Both the position numbers and the translations under genes were made by a program. A model generated the notes under the pieces. It had not been told where the DNA came from and did not search any database. It worked only from the letters and a program-made list of their open reading frames with translations. 64,000 nt of DNA. It comes from Moraxella osloensis. Lineage in GTDB: Bacteria > Pseudomonadota > Gammaproteobacteria > Pseudomonadales > Moraxellaceae. The stretch spans positions 806,001 to 870,000 of the forward strand of contig NZ_CP047226.1 in assembly GCF_009867135.1 (NCBI RefSeq), read 5' to 3'. Shown piece after piece: positions 18,115-27,509 of the stretch. Positions within the stretch are counted from its first letter, which is position 1. Each line of letters opens with the position of its first letter.

Positions 18115-18276
18115 ATGAACTCATCAAACTTGATGGCAGGCGTATTAGTAGTTGGTGCTATTCTACCTTCGGCTGAAGCACCCCATTATTGCCAATATAA
18201 TAAGGAAGCTAATCCAGTTAGAGCCAATCGAAAATCTATCCCCGTTCGCATCAGCGTAAGCAAAGGCGAACGTTAA
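18115..18276 (+). CDS. Small hypothetical protein, 53 aa
   Basis: A 53-residue protein beginning MNSSNLMAGVLVVGAILPSAEAPHYC. The first 20 residues are hydrophobic and could be a signal peptide or anchor; the rest is basic and ends ISVSKGER. A near-perfect AAGGAGG stands 4 bases before the ATG, and a strong terminator follows within 50 bases, so it looks like a real single-gene transcript. The frame is open 16 codons further upstream, but the ribosome-binding site fixes this start. No family recognised. Confidence 0.6.
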   Translation: MNSSNLMAGVLVVGAILPSAEAPHYCQYNKEANPVRANRKSIPVRISVSKGER

Positions 18277-18322
18277 TCGTACGACAATATAGATTATTTG
18301 ATATTTAGGATAGCTTAATAAA

Positions 18323-18352
18323 AAAACCGCTGGTGATTATCAGCGGTTTTTT
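18323..18352. terminator. Bidirectional terminator between the small gene and metG
   Basis: AAAACCGCTG (18323-18332) pairs perfectly with CAGCGGTTTT (18341-18350), flanked by A and T runs, so it can serve both convergent transcripts. Confidence 0.92.
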
Positions 18353-18424
18353 GTTGTAACCAAAAAATGCGTAAGAATGTGTCAAAATGTTTCAATTAAT
18401 CGCAGTCAATCGCAGTTAAGCCCA

Positions 18425-20536
18425 TTAAGCTAAGGTCGCACCTGCAGGGATATGGTCATCTAAAGTAACAACCGTCAATTGACCCGCTTTTTCAGCCGAT
18501 AAAATCATACCTTCAGAAATACCAAACTTCATTTTTCGTGGTGCAAGGTTGGTGACGCAGACCACAGTTTTGCCCACCAATTGTTCAGGGTTGTAGAATT
18601 TGGCGATACCGCTAAACACATTACGCGTTTTCACATTACCCTGCGCATCCGTTTCACCCACATCTAGGGTAAATTGCAGCAATTTATCTGCACCTTCTAC
18701 GTTATTGCAGGCTAGTACTTTTGCTACCGTCATCGTGACTTTGGCGAAGTCATCGATACCAATCAATGCCGTAGCATCAGTGGGTTGTTCGTTAGCGGCG
18801 GCTTTGGTTTTGCTCGCGTCCGCTTGCCCATTTGCGGCTTGATTGGCGATAGCAGGCTGCTTGTTTAAATCTTCTTTTGAAGCGTCCACCATCGCAGCAA
18901 CTTTATCTTTGTCAACACGCTGCATCAATGGGGTAAAGGCGTTGATGGTATGCCCGACTAATAACGCATGACGGCTATCAAAGTCTAGGCTGTCAACATT
19001 GAGAAAAATTCGTGCTTTTTCACACATCAATGGCAATACAGGGGCAAGATAAACCACCAATTGACGGAAGATATTAAGCGCGACGGTACACACCGCTTGT
19101 ACTTCAGCTTGTTGACCTTCGACTTTGTTGAGTGCCCACGGTTTTTTGTCATCGATGTACTCATTGGCTTTGTCTGCGCACGCCATAATTAGACGCATGG
19201 CTTTGCTAAATTCGCGCGCTTCATAAGCGGCGGCGATGTCTTCCCCCGCGTCAATGATTTGTTGCACCAAAGCAGGCTCGCTAATCGTCAGTGCCAGTTT
19301 GCTACCATGATTTTTATGGATAAACCCTGCACAGCGGCTAGCGATATTGACGACTTTACCCACCAAGTCTGAATTGACTTTTTGCATGAAGTCTTCAAGA
19401 TCCAGATTGATATCTTCGACACTGGCTGATAATTTGCTAGCAAAGTAGTAACGCAAGTATTCAGGGTCAAGGTTTTGTAAGTAGGTATCGGCTTTGATAA
19501 AGGTGCCGCGAGATTTACTCATTTTCTCGCCATTGACGGTCAAGAAGCCATGCGCGTTGATGGCAGTGGGTGTTCTAAATCCTGCGCCTTCAAGCATGGC
19601 TGGCCAAAACAGCGCGTGGAAATACACAATATCTTTACCGATAAAGTGATAGATTTCGGTGTTGTTATGATTTTCTTTTGACCAATACTCATCAAAATTT
19701 AAGCCTAAATTTGCACCTTGTTGGTCACACAAGTTTTTGAAACTTGCCATATAACCGACAGGCGCATCCAGCCACACATAAAAATACTTGTCTGGTTCAC
19801 CGGCTGGGGTGTTAGGGATTTTAAAGCCAAAATACGGCGCATCGCGGCTAATATCCCAGTTGGCAAGCCCTGCATCAAACCATTCTTGTAATTTGTTGGC
19901 GATAGAGGTCTGCAGGCGACCTTCTTTACGCGTCCAATTTTGCAAAAATTCGCTAAAGTTTGGCAGATTAAAGAAATAATGGATGGATGATCTCAAAACA
20001 GGCGTTGCACCTGAAAGCGTTGAGTAGGGATTTTTAAGTTCGGTGGCATTGTAGGTGGTGCCGCAGACTTCGCAGTTGTCGCCGTATTGGTCTTTTGCGC
20101 CGCATTTCGGGCATTCGCCTTTGACAAAACGGTCTGCCAAAAACAAGCCTTTTTCTGGGTCATACAGCTGTTCAACTGCTTTGTGCGAGATATGACCGTT
20201 TTCATACAAGCGATTATAAATCAGCTGGGAGTAATGCTCATTTTCAGGGCTATGGGTTGAGTAGTAGTTGTCAAAATCAATTAAAAATCCCGCAAAATCT
20301 TTTTCATGTGAGGCTTTGACATCGGCAATTTGCTGTTCAGGGGTGACACCGTTGGCTTCAGCTTTGAGCATAATCGCTGTGCCGTGGGCGTCATCGGCAC
20401 ACACATAGGTTACTTGATGACCCAGTGATTTCATGGCGCGTACCCAAATATCGGTTTGGATATACTCAACCAAATGCCCCAAATGAATCGGACCATTGGC
20501 ATAGGGTAGGGCGCTAGTAACTAAAATTTTTCTCAC
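18425..20536 (-). CDS. metG: Methionyl-tRNA synthetase MetG
   Basis: A 703-residue class I synthetase of the long, dimeric type. The HIGH-like motif is PIHLGHL near the N-terminus, a zinc knuckle CPKCG...CEVCG follows, and KMSKSRG is the catalytic loop. After an Ala/Asn/Gln-rich linker (roughly 565-595) there is a C-terminal Trbp111-type tRNA-binding domain ([19 protein letters not shown]...[15 protein letters not shown]). It charges initiator and elongator tRNA-Met. It is divergent from apbC, as in many gammaproteobacteria. Confidence 0.97.
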   Translation of the reverse strand: MRKILVTSALPYANGPIHLGHLVEYIQTDIWVRAMKSLGHQVTYVCADDAHGTAIMLKAEANGVTPEQQIADVKASHEKDFAGFLIDFDNYYSTHSPENEHYSQLIYNRLYENGHISHKAVEQLYDPEKGLFLADRFVKGECPKCGAKDQYGDNCEVCGTTYNATELKNPYSTLSGATPVLRSSIHYFFNLPNFSEFLQNWTRKEGRLQTSIANKLQEWFDAGLANWDISRDAPYFGFKIPNTPAGEPDKYFYVWLDAPVGYMASFKNLCDQQGANLGLNFDEYWSKENHNNTEIYHFIGKDIVYFHALFWPAMLEGAGFRTPTAINAHGFLTVNGEKMSKSRGTFIKADTYLQNLDPEYLRYYFASKLSASVEDINLDLEDFMQKVNSDLVGKVVNIASRCAGFIHKNHGSKLALTISEPALVQQIIDAGEDIAAAYEAREFSKAMRLIMACADKANEYIDDKKPWALNKVEGQQAEVQAVCTVALNIFRQLVVYLAPVLPLMCEKARIFLNVDSLDFDSRHALLVGHTINAFTPLMQRVDKDKVAAMVDASKEDLNKQPAIANQAANGQADASKTKAAANEQPTDATALIGIDDFAKVTMTVAKVLACNNVEGADKLLQFTLDVGETDAQGNVKTRNVFSGIAKFYNPEQLVGKTVVCVTNLAPRKMKFGISEGMILSAEKAGQLTVVTLDDHIPAGATLA

Positions 20537-20748
20537 AATACACCTGTTATTGATTTGTTTAAAAAAACGTTATTATTGCTGTATGATAGCTTAAATCGCA
20601 TCATTTCCCAACCAATGGGCATCAATCAAACAAGAAAAATTATTTTTCACACAGATATGTTCAATCTGTCTCTGTGAAAATTGGCAATAAACCCCACTTA
20701 ACAGTGGTTAAAATCGTTAAAATAACAACATTGGGGTAAGCAACTATC

Positions 20749-21975
20749 ATGTTCAACTTTATCAAACCAAAAACCGTGGCAACAGTGGATGAGTCCATGC
20801 TTAATCAGTTATTTGATGAATATCATGTCAATAACCAGCCAATTCGCCACTATGTCAAAGGGGCTAAACAGCAAGGTAATAGTCTGACATTGGATTTGCG
20901 CTTGCCCGATGATTGCAATCCTGAACAAATTCATCATGATTTAAGCCAAAAGCTGCATATCCATGGGGTCAGTGAAGTGAATATGAATATTACCTTATTT
21001 GATAGCACTACTGCACCAAAACCTACGACCAAAGGCAGTGGCTCAACTTTACCCAAAACCACCAATGCCATGCCACCTGCCACTCAGGCCGCGCCACAAA
21101 ATAACAAATTAGTCACAGAAACCCCTGAACCTGCGATTGCCAAAAAAGCCACCACCCAAGCAGAATTAACACCGCATCCACGTATCGCACATATTATTGT
21201 GGTGGCTTCGGGTAAAGGCGGCGTTGGCAAATCGACGACGACAGTGAATATCGCCTTGGCGCTGCAAAAACTGGGCAAACGCGTGGGCGTGCTGGATGCG
21301 GATATCTATGGCCCGAGTATTCCAAGTATGCTTGGCGTGGCAGGTCAGCAGCCGCAGCTCGAGCATGAACAATTTGTACCGATTGCAGCGCAAGGTATGC
21401 CGATGCTATCTATTGGTAGCTTGTTGAGCGATGACACTACCCCGATTGCTTGGCGTGGTGCGAAAGCGACAGGCGCACTGATGCAGCTTTACAACCAAAC
21501 CAACTGGCCAAATCTTGATTATTTGGTGATTGATATGCCACCTGGGACGGGGGATATTCAGTTGACGCTCGCCCAGCGTATTCCTGTGACCGGTGCGGTG
21601 ATTGTGACCACACCGCAGCATATCGCCTTGCTAGATGCGCAAAAAGGCATTGAGATGTTCCGCAAAACCCATATCCCTGTGCTGGGCGTGGTAGAGAATA
21701 TGGCGCTGCATACTTGTAGCAGCTGTGGGCATACCGAAGCGATTTTTGGCGAAGGTGGCGGGGATAAAATGGCCGCACAGTATCAAGTGCCACTACTGGG
21801 GCAATTACCACTGGCAAAAGGCATCCGCGAGCAAGCCGATAAAGGAGAGCCGTCCGTCATTGCCAATCAAGGCGCAGGCGATGAATTTGCCGACTATTAT
21901 TTGAATATCGCCAAAAATATCGAAGCCAATATCACTAAATTTGCCAAGCCGCATGATAACAATCGGATTTTTTGA
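20749..21975 (+). CDS. apbC: Fe-S cluster carrier ATPase ApbC/Mrp
   Basis: A 408-residue P-loop NTPase that carries and transfers Fe-S clusters. There is an N-terminal MIP18-like domain (about 1-90), a Thr/Pro/Ala-rich linker, then the deviant Walker A SGKGGVGKST, LDADIYGPSIP, IDMPPGTGD and the CxxC pair C-SS-C in HTCSSCGHTE. It is divergent from metG, a conserved pairing. The next gene begins 16 bases downstream but is unrelated in function. Confidence 0.95.
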   Translation: MFNFIKPKTVATVDESMLNQLFDEYHVNNQPIRHYVKGAKQQGNSLTLDLRLPDDCNPEQIHHDLSQKLHIHGVSEVNMNITLFDSTTAPKPTTKGSGSTLPKTTNAMPPATQAAPQNNKLVTETPEPAIAKKATTQAELTPHPRIAHIIVVASGKGGVGKSTTTVNIALALQKLGKRVGVLDADIYGPSIPSMLGVAGQQPQLEHEQFVPIAAQGMPMLSIGSLLSDDTTPIAWRGAKATGALMQLYNQTNWPNLDYLVIDMPPGTGDIQLTLAQRIPVTGAVIVTTPQHIALLDAQKGIEMFRKTHIPVLGVVENMALHTCSSCGHTEAIFGEGGGDKMAAQYQVPLLGQLPLAKGIREQADKGEPSVIANQGAGDEFADYYLNIAKNIEANITKFAKPHDNNRIF

Positions 21976-21991
21976 TGGTTAAGGATTAACG

Positions 21992-22900
21992 ATGCAGACC
22001 ACTATTTTCGATTTAAGCTCATTAAAGAAATACAGCGCAGTGATTTTTGGTATAGCCTGCTTCATACTGGGTGCATGCCAACCGCCAATGACTTCGATGA
22101 CGCGTAATGTGAGTATTGAAACTAAAGGGCAAACTAATCAAGCCAATCAAAATCTTACTGTGAATTACGAAAACTTAATGAGCTACAAGTGGTCGCTCAT
22201 TAATGCTGAAAATAATAAGGGCGAGCCGATTGCCGAATTTAACAATCTAAGCGATAAGCAAAAGAAACAAATTCGCTTAACCTTTCAAAAAAGAGATGAA
22301 GCACAAGCTCTATATGGTGATAAGCCACATTTTATGCTGTACAGCATCGGTTGTAACACTATGGGTAAAGGCTTCAAATTACAAGGTAATACATTAGCGA
22401 CTGATACGGCTGGCGGTGGAACCACAATAGGTTGTGGCAAAGTAGAAAGAAAAATGGAACATAAAATGAGTGAACTATTGGGTGAAGATAGCCAGCTCAG
22501 CATTAGTAGTTCACCTCAAGTTACCTTAACTTTCATCACACAAAATAATAACAAACTGGTTTGGGCAGGTGAGGCAACTGCACGCACTAAATATGGCGTA
22601 GAGCCAACTTTGTTTCGCTTACAAGTAGCCCCGCAAATGGTGGGTTGTGAGAATGATTCCAGTAAATCATGTTTATTGGTCAGAGAAGTGCATTATGAAG
22701 AATATACAGGTAAGCAAATTATTGATAGTCAGTGGCACATGATAATCAGTTCGATAGAAGGTTATCAGCATGAAAATGCACTTTCAACTATAGTTGTGGA
22801 GCGTTATCGCCCAACATCTGAAAAAGTGATTCATGATGTTTGGGTTGCAACTGAAAGTGTAGACTATATGATAAAGAGCAATACACAAATCCCCAAATAA
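21992..22900 (+). CDS. META/HslJ-like and DUF4377-like domain lipoprotein
   Basis: A 302-residue lipoprotein with lipobox LGAC (C29). Residues about 60-195 look like a META/HslJ domain: SYKWSLINA, FMLYSIGCNTMGKGFKLQGN and TTIGCG. Residues about 208-275 (FRLQVAPQMVGCENDSSKSCLLVRE...WHMIISSIEGY) look like DUF4377, often fused to META. HslJ-type proteins are tied to novobiocin or heat tolerance in E. coli, but no defined biochemical role is known. Confidence 0.75.
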   Translation: MQTTIFDLSSLKKYSAVIFGIACFILGACQPPMTSMTRNVSIETKGQTNQANQNLTVNYENLMSYKWSLINAENNKGEPIAEFNNLSDKQKKQIRLTFQKRDEAQALYGDKPHFMLYSIGCNTMGKGFKLQGNTLATDTAGGGTTIGCGKVERKMEHKMSELLGEDSQLSISSSPQVTLTFITQNNNKLVWAGEATARTKYGVEPTLFRLQVAPQMVGCENDSSKSCLLVREVHYEEYTGKQIIDSQWHMIISSIEGYQHENALSTIVVERYRPTSEKVIHDVWVATESVDYMIKSNTQIPK

Positions 22901-23031
22901 TAATCAACTACTTGAATAAAAAAGATAATGCAAAAAAGTACATTTAGCATTGCCAAAACCAACAGCAAAGCAAATTGTTATGGCAAGCGCTCGCCATTAA
23001 TGTCAATTTTTTTATGATAGAATCAGTGGCT

Positions 23032-23056
23032 GGCTGAGTGGTTCAAGGCGCGGTTA
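23032..23056 (+). other. Fragment resembling the 5' part of a class II tRNA
   Basis: The stretch around 23036-23053 reads GCTGAGTGGTTCAAGGCG, matching the D-arm of Leu/Ser-type tRNAs. The following 60 bases do not give an anticodon arm, a T-arm with GGTTCGA or a CCA end. It is therefore at most a relic, or chance. Confidence 0.3.
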
Positions 23057-23133
23057 AAGTTTTACGCTTGTCTAACAATTAAGCTTGCAAGTAATTTTTC
23101 AAATAAAAAGGCAAGCAATCTGCCGAAAATACG

Positions 23134-24462
23134 TTAGACCAACAATTGGCGTAAATCTAAATTGCCAAAGTTTGCATCGGTTTTAAGATGATAAAACTGG
23201 TTAAACGTCGCTTGATAGCCACTACCAACATTGTCAAGCGTGACAGGAACGCCTAACGGAAAATTAATGCGTCTTGCCACATGTCCAAATGGGAAATCGG
23301 TGTAGATGGGTCGCCCTGTCGCTTGTTGGATAGTACGAATGACGGTATCAAAGGTGTAATCGCCATCGTAAGCATCACTGATGCCACTAAAATTAAATTT
23401 GCCCAGCACAATCGCTTGCTGTTTTGCCATAATACCTGATAACACCAAGGTTTGTAGCATACGCTCGATACGGTATGGCTGCTCACCGGTATCTTCCAAA
23501 AATAAAATCCCGTTGTCGACAGTTGGCATATACGGCGTGCCCACCATTGCAGATAACACGCTAAGATTACCGCCCCATAAGGTGCCTTTTATCGGTTTAG
23601 CCAAAGGACGCGCACTGTCACGATAAAGCTGAGCTTCTGGCACTTGGATACGTAGCTGGTTTTGGGTACAAAGGTTGATAAAACTTTGGATGGTATCGGT
23701 ATTCACCTCTGTTTTGCCAAAGTCACTACTGAGCATTGCCCCTGCCACATAAGGCAGATGACCTTTGGCGTACATGGCAAGTTGCAACGCAGTAAAATCA
23801 CTAAATCCCATCAGCAGTGTGCCACGCTCTTTGAGTTTTTGCGTCAGCGTTCGCCACTGGTGATCACTTAGTTTGTTGAGCAAACGCATCGCGCCATAGC
23901 CGCCACGCACGCCGAGTAATACCTTGGGCAATTGGTGCACAGGTCGATTGAGTAACACAGTAATATCGCCCAAGCGCTCACTGTCTGAACCTGCAAAACG
24001 CAAATAACGGCGGCTAATCACTTCTGGATTGTCGATATAAAATCCGGCTTGGGTGAGTCGGTGAATCGCCAGTAAGTTACGTTGTTCATCACTGCCAAAT
24101 CCCGATGGCGCTACCAGATGGAGGTGGACACCGCGACCTTTGAGAGCTTCACAATTGGCTTTGATGGTCGCAAAGTCCCATTGGGGATTGATGGGCATTG
24201 TTTCCATGGGCGTATTGCTATTGGGCATAGCGCTGGGCTCGCCAAAAGCCATGTTATCAGCATCATTGTTTGACCCATACCGCTGTGAAGGTTGGCTAAT
24301 CACTTGCCCGCCAATGGTCAAATCTGCTTTTGCACCCGTTACCGTTGCTGCCGATAGCGCTATGCCTGTCTTTAGCAGTCGACGCCGCGTCAAGCCAGCC
24401 AAGTGGGTGGTAGTCATGGGGGCGTGAGTATTCGCCATTTTTTGAGACATTTTATTATCCAA
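23134..24462 (-). CDS. ldcA: Tat-exported LD-carboxypeptidase (S66 family, LdcA-like)
   Basis: A 442-residue protein of the S66 family, which removes the terminal D-Ala from peptidoglycan tetrapeptides. LLGVRGGYGAMRLLNKL carries the conserved RGGYG, GFSDFTALQ the substrate region, GTLWGGNLSVLSAMVGTPY the nucleophile side, and FLEDTGEQPYRIERML is a family signature. The N-terminus has a twin-arginine motif, TRRRLLKTG, and a hydrophobic stretch ending AKA, so export by Tat is predicted. E. coli LdcA is cytoplasmic. About 80 residues of Asn/Pro-rich spacer separate the signal from the enzyme. Confidence 0.88.
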   Translation of the reverse strand: MDNKMSQKMANTHAPMTTTHLAGLTRRRLLKTGIALSAATVTGAKADLTIGGQVISQPSQRYGSNNDADNMAFGEPSAMPNSNTPMETMPINPQWDFATIKANCEALKGRGVHLHLVAPSGFGSDEQRNLLAIHRLTQAGFYIDNPEVISRRYLRFAGSDSERLGDITVLLNRPVHQLPKVLLGVRGGYGAMRLLNKLSDHQWRTLTQKLKERGTLLMGFSDFTALQLAMYAKGHLPYVAGAMLSSDFGKTEVNTDTIQSFINLCTQNQLRIQVPEAQLYRDSARPLAKPIKGTLWGGNLSVLSAMVGTPYMPTVDNGILFLEDTGEQPYRIERMLQTLVLSGIMAKQQAIVLGKFNFSGISDAYDGDYTFDTVIRTIQQATGRPIYTDFPFGHVARRINFPLGVPVTLDNVGSGYQATFNQFYHLKTDANFGNLDLRQLLV

Positions 24463-24511
24463 ACAAATTCATCGACTTACAAAAAATCATGGTTCAACTA
24501 ATCCGGTATGT

Positions 24512-24799
24512 TTAATCAGGTATATTCATCTTGTTGTTGGTATCTGCCGAGATACCATAGTAAAAGACCCCTGTCGCCACCAAACTTGATACCAACACAA
24601 ACATCATATCAAGCGCAGCTTTATGCATAACATATAAATTCAATAGCGCAAAGACCACGAGCGCGATCACAAAAAAAATCGCCGCGTATTGCCATTTTTT
24701 ATCATTTGGGAGGGTTGTGCCTTTGTATCGAAAGTGACGGATACTAAAGCCACTAGTGTATGCCACCAAGCCCAGCACTAACCATGCAAAAAAATTCAT
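24512..24799 (-). CDS. Small inner-membrane protein, 95 aa
   Basis: I do not recognise the family. Three hydrophobic segments are clear: FFAWLVLGLVAYTSGF, YAAIFFVIALVVFALLNLYV, and MMFVLVSSLVATGVFYYGI. A basic loop (RHFRYKGTTLPNDKKW) separates the first two, suggesting a cytoplasmic face there. It sits between ldcA and the lipoprotein gene on the same strand, with gaps of 49 and 111 bases. Confidence 0.65.
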   Translation of the reverse strand: MNFFAWLVLGLVAYTSGFSIRHFRYKGTTLPNDKKWQYAAIFFVIALVVFALLNLYVMHKAALDMMFVLVSSLVATGVFYYGISADTNNKMNIPD

Positions 24800-24852
24800 C
24801 GCTTATTCTCTATCAATCGTTTGGGGTTAAAATTTGGATGGGATGTATTAAC

Positions 24853-24896
24853 TCAAGCATCAAATCAAGCATCAAATCAAGCTCATCAAATCAAGC
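24853..24896. repeat. Short tandem repeat of ATCAAATCAAGC
   Basis: About three and a half imperfect copies of a 12-base unit lie in the gap between the small membrane protein and the lipoprotein gene. Confidence 0.75.
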
Positions 24897-24910
24897 AACA
24901 ACTTAGGTAA

Positions 24911-25471
24911 TTAAAGTTTGGTGGTTTGCTCGCATGCCACTTTATATACCGTATTACTACCTTTGTAGATATAACCCAGATACGGGCTATCAAATTGCGG
25001 GTTTAGGCTTGCAAAACTATCGGTGATTTTGGCAAGCACAAACACGCGGTCGGGGCGAGCGATGACTTTTTCTAAGTATTGATGTTCATTGGCTTTGATG
25101 TCAAAGTATTTTTGTATATCTGGGCTGTCAGTGGCGATGACTTGCATGGCTTCAGGCTTGTCCCAGTTTTTGCTGGGGTCGTTAAACTCGCGCATTTGCA
25201 TGGCGTAACTATCACCATTTTTACTATCACCATTTTTGATGATTTTGATTTGCGCAGGTTCTGTATGGCTGACTGTATAACAGCCCACAAACACATCATC
25301 GCTAGCGGCAGGTTGTGATAACGCTGGCGACTGTTTTGCGCCATCGCTGCTAGTCGTTGCAGGGGATTGGGGTTTGTTACAAGCCGCTAAATTTAGGCTT
25401 AGCGCACAGACCATAGCCATACCCACCTTGGTCAACACAGCTGACACGAGCGCACGAGATTTTTTTTGCAT
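24911..25471 (-). CDS. Hypothetical lipoprotein, 186 aa
   Basis: The signal peptide is followed by the lipobox LAAC (C31) and a Ser/Ala/Pro linker; the mature part begins VFVGCYTVSHTEPAQIKI. It contains a short in-frame duplication, KNGDSKNGDS. A late Cys (KVACEQ) may pair with the Cys of VGCYT. No family recognised. Its start is divergent from, and close to, the rnhA-dnaQ region. Confidence 0.7.
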   Translation of the reverse strand: MQKKSRALVSAVLTKVGMAMVCALSLNLAACNKPQSPATTSSDGAKQSPALSQPAASDDVFVGCYTVSHTEPAQIKIIKNGDSKNGDSYAMQMREFNDPSKNWDKPEAMQVIATDSPDIQKYFDIKANEHQYLEKVIARPDRVFVLAKITDSFASLNPQFDSPYLGYIYKGSNTVYKVACEQTTKL

Positions 25472-25606
25472 AGACGTCCTTTAAACCTGCAGATAGCAAC
25501 GATAAGCGGTTATTATAGACGTTTTGGCATGGCTTTTTATGCTTTTTTTTCTTATACTGAGGGCTGTTTTTCTGATTGTTTTGCTGTTTTATATGGGTTG
25601 TTATCT

Positions 25607-27262
25607 ATGTCAAATCATGCCTTAACGCCCCTTGTGGGTCGAGCCCTTGCTTACACTGATGGCGCCTGTCGTGGCAATCCTGGTAAAGGGGGCTTTGGTG
25701 CTGTGGTGATTTTACCTACGGGTGAGCAAATTGATATTTGCGGGGGTGAGGCGCATACCACCAACAACCGCATGGAGCTGATGGGTGCGATTGCCGCACT
25801 GGAAAACAGCCCAAAAGCGTTACCGATTCAAATCTGGTCAGACTCTAGCTATGTCATCAAAGGTATCAGCGAATGGCTGGCAGGGTGGAAAAAGAAACAT
25901 TGGAAAAATGTCAAAAATGTGGAATTATGGCAGCGGCTTGATAAGCTGTGCGAGCAGCGACAAATTGACTGGCAATGGGTCAAAGGACATGCCGGTCATG
26001 ATGGCAATGAATATGCCGATAAGCTTGCAAACCAAGGCATTGACCAACTGCCCAAAAGTTTTAACAAAGTGATTAAAAATCCACCCAATCCTACCACTGA
26101 TTTTAACGATGTAAAATCGGATTTTAGTGATGAAAACCCTGATTTTGATGATAAAAAAAAAGACCCGCCCATGAATCCAATGTCAACCGATAACAACCCA
26201 TTCCTCAATCACTCAGAGCTAACCCGCGATTTTAGCGATACGTCTTTCGATGACGCGCAAGATATGGCGTTTGCCGACAGTGAGATGATGGGGGATATCT
26301 TTTTGCAGGCACTCGACGGTGAGCCAGCCCCAAGCACTATTCAAACCAGTGTCGATGTATCCACTCAATCATCGTTAGGCGGGCAGTCAACTCAATCGCC
26401 AACCAGTGCTAACCCACATTTTGCGATGTTCACCAATCCGCAAGGGCAATTTGTCGCGCAAGATGACAGCTTGATTGCTCAGCGTCCCGTGTTTAATGGT
26501 ATTACCAGTCAGCCCAACCCGACTTTTATACCTTTATTGCCCATCGCCAAACACAAAGGGACTGCCAATCGCCAGCTGATTCTCGATACTGAGACCACAG
26601 GGTTTGAAGCGCAAAATGGTGACCGTATCATTGAGGTCGGTATCGTTGAGATGATTAATCGACGTTTTACCGGTGAAAAACTGCACGTGTATATCAACCC
26701 AAAAATTGAGATGGGTGAAGAAGTCATTCGCGTTCATGGCATTCACAATGTGTTTTTAAATGATATGCCCGTGTTTGAGCAAGTCGGTGAAGCGATTTAT
26801 GACTTTTTGCAAGGCGCAGAACTCATCGCGCATAATGCAGGGTTTGACATGAGCTTTTTGCAAGCTGAGTTTACGCGACTTGGCTTGCCCGATATCAACC
26901 AAACTGTCACCGTGACAGACAGCCTTGCCATCGCCAAACGCATGTTCGCAGGGCAGCGCAATACCTTGGATGCGCTGGTGAAACGTCTCAATGTCGGTAA
27001 ACAAGACCGTACCTTCCACGGGGCGTTACTCGATGCCGAGATTTTAGCGGAAGTATATCTGGCGATGACCGGCGGACAGGTTGCGTTGGCGATTGATGAT
27101 GATGTCGGTGGCGGTGTGGGAGGGGCAACTGAGCATCAGCGTTTTAGCACGACTATCAAGCGCTTTTTGGCGAGTAGTGATGCTGAGCAGGCGCATCTTG
27201 AATGGCTTAACGCCTTAAAAGATAACAACCCACAGCTGGCTGAAAACTGGGCGAGTGTTTAA
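25607..27262 (+). CDS. RNase HI-DNA polymerase III epsilon fusion protein
   Basis: A 551-residue fusion. Residues about 10-150 are a complete RNase HI with active-site residues D18 (TDGAC), E57 (RMELMG), D79 (WSDSSY) and D138 (NEYADKLA). A Pro/Asp/Ser-rich linker of about 165 residues follows. Residues about 322-500 are a DEDDh proofreading exonuclease, DnaQ: LDTETTG (D327, E329), EEVIRVHGIHN, AHNAGFDMSF and FHGALLDAEILA. In E. coli rnhA and dnaQ are separate adjacent genes; fused forms are known in Moraxellaceae. The ATG at 25607 is chosen because upstream codons show no conserved sequence. Confidence 0.93.
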   Translation: MSNHALTPLVGRALAYTDGACRGNPGKGGFGAVVILPTGEQIDICGGEAHTTNNRMELMGAIAALENSPKALPIQIWSDSSYVIKGISEWLAGWKKKHWKNVKNVELWQRLDKLCEQRQIDWQWVKGHAGHDGNEYADKLANQGIDQLPKSFNKVIKNPPNPTTDFNDVKSDFSDENPDFDDKKKDPPMNPMSTDNNPFLNHSELTRDFSDTSFDDAQDMAFADSEMMGDIFLQALDGEPAPSTIQTSVDVSTQSSLGGQSTQSPTSANPHFAMFTNPQGQFVAQDDSLIAQRPVFNGITSQPNPTFIPLLPIAKHKGTANRQLILDTETTGFEAQNGDRIIEVGIVEMINRRFTGEKLHVYINPKIEMGEEVIRVHGIHNVFLNDMPVFEQVGEAIYDFLQGAELIAHNAGFDMSFLQAEFTRLGLPDINQTVTVTDSLAIAKRMFAGQRNTLDALVKRLNVGKQDRTFHGALLDAEILAEVYLAMTGGQVALAIDDDVGGGVGGATEHQRFSTTIKRFLASSDAEQAHLEWLNALKDNNPQLAENWASV

Positions 27263-27509
27263 CAATAAAAAATGCCTCATTAAACTTTGTCACGTCATTT
27301 CTTTGATGGGCAAAATTTCATGATAAAGTGTAATTATTCTGCGCGTATTAACACTTTGACATAGACACTGGCATAGGGACGTCTTAAAATAATTAGCAAT
27401 AAGCGTAGCTGTCATAGGCGCGTTGGATTAATATGCAAGTCTACGTTAAAAACGCCTAAACACTGTCATTTTATCTTTATCACCCTAAAATCATTTTGGA
27501 TAAAAAAAC

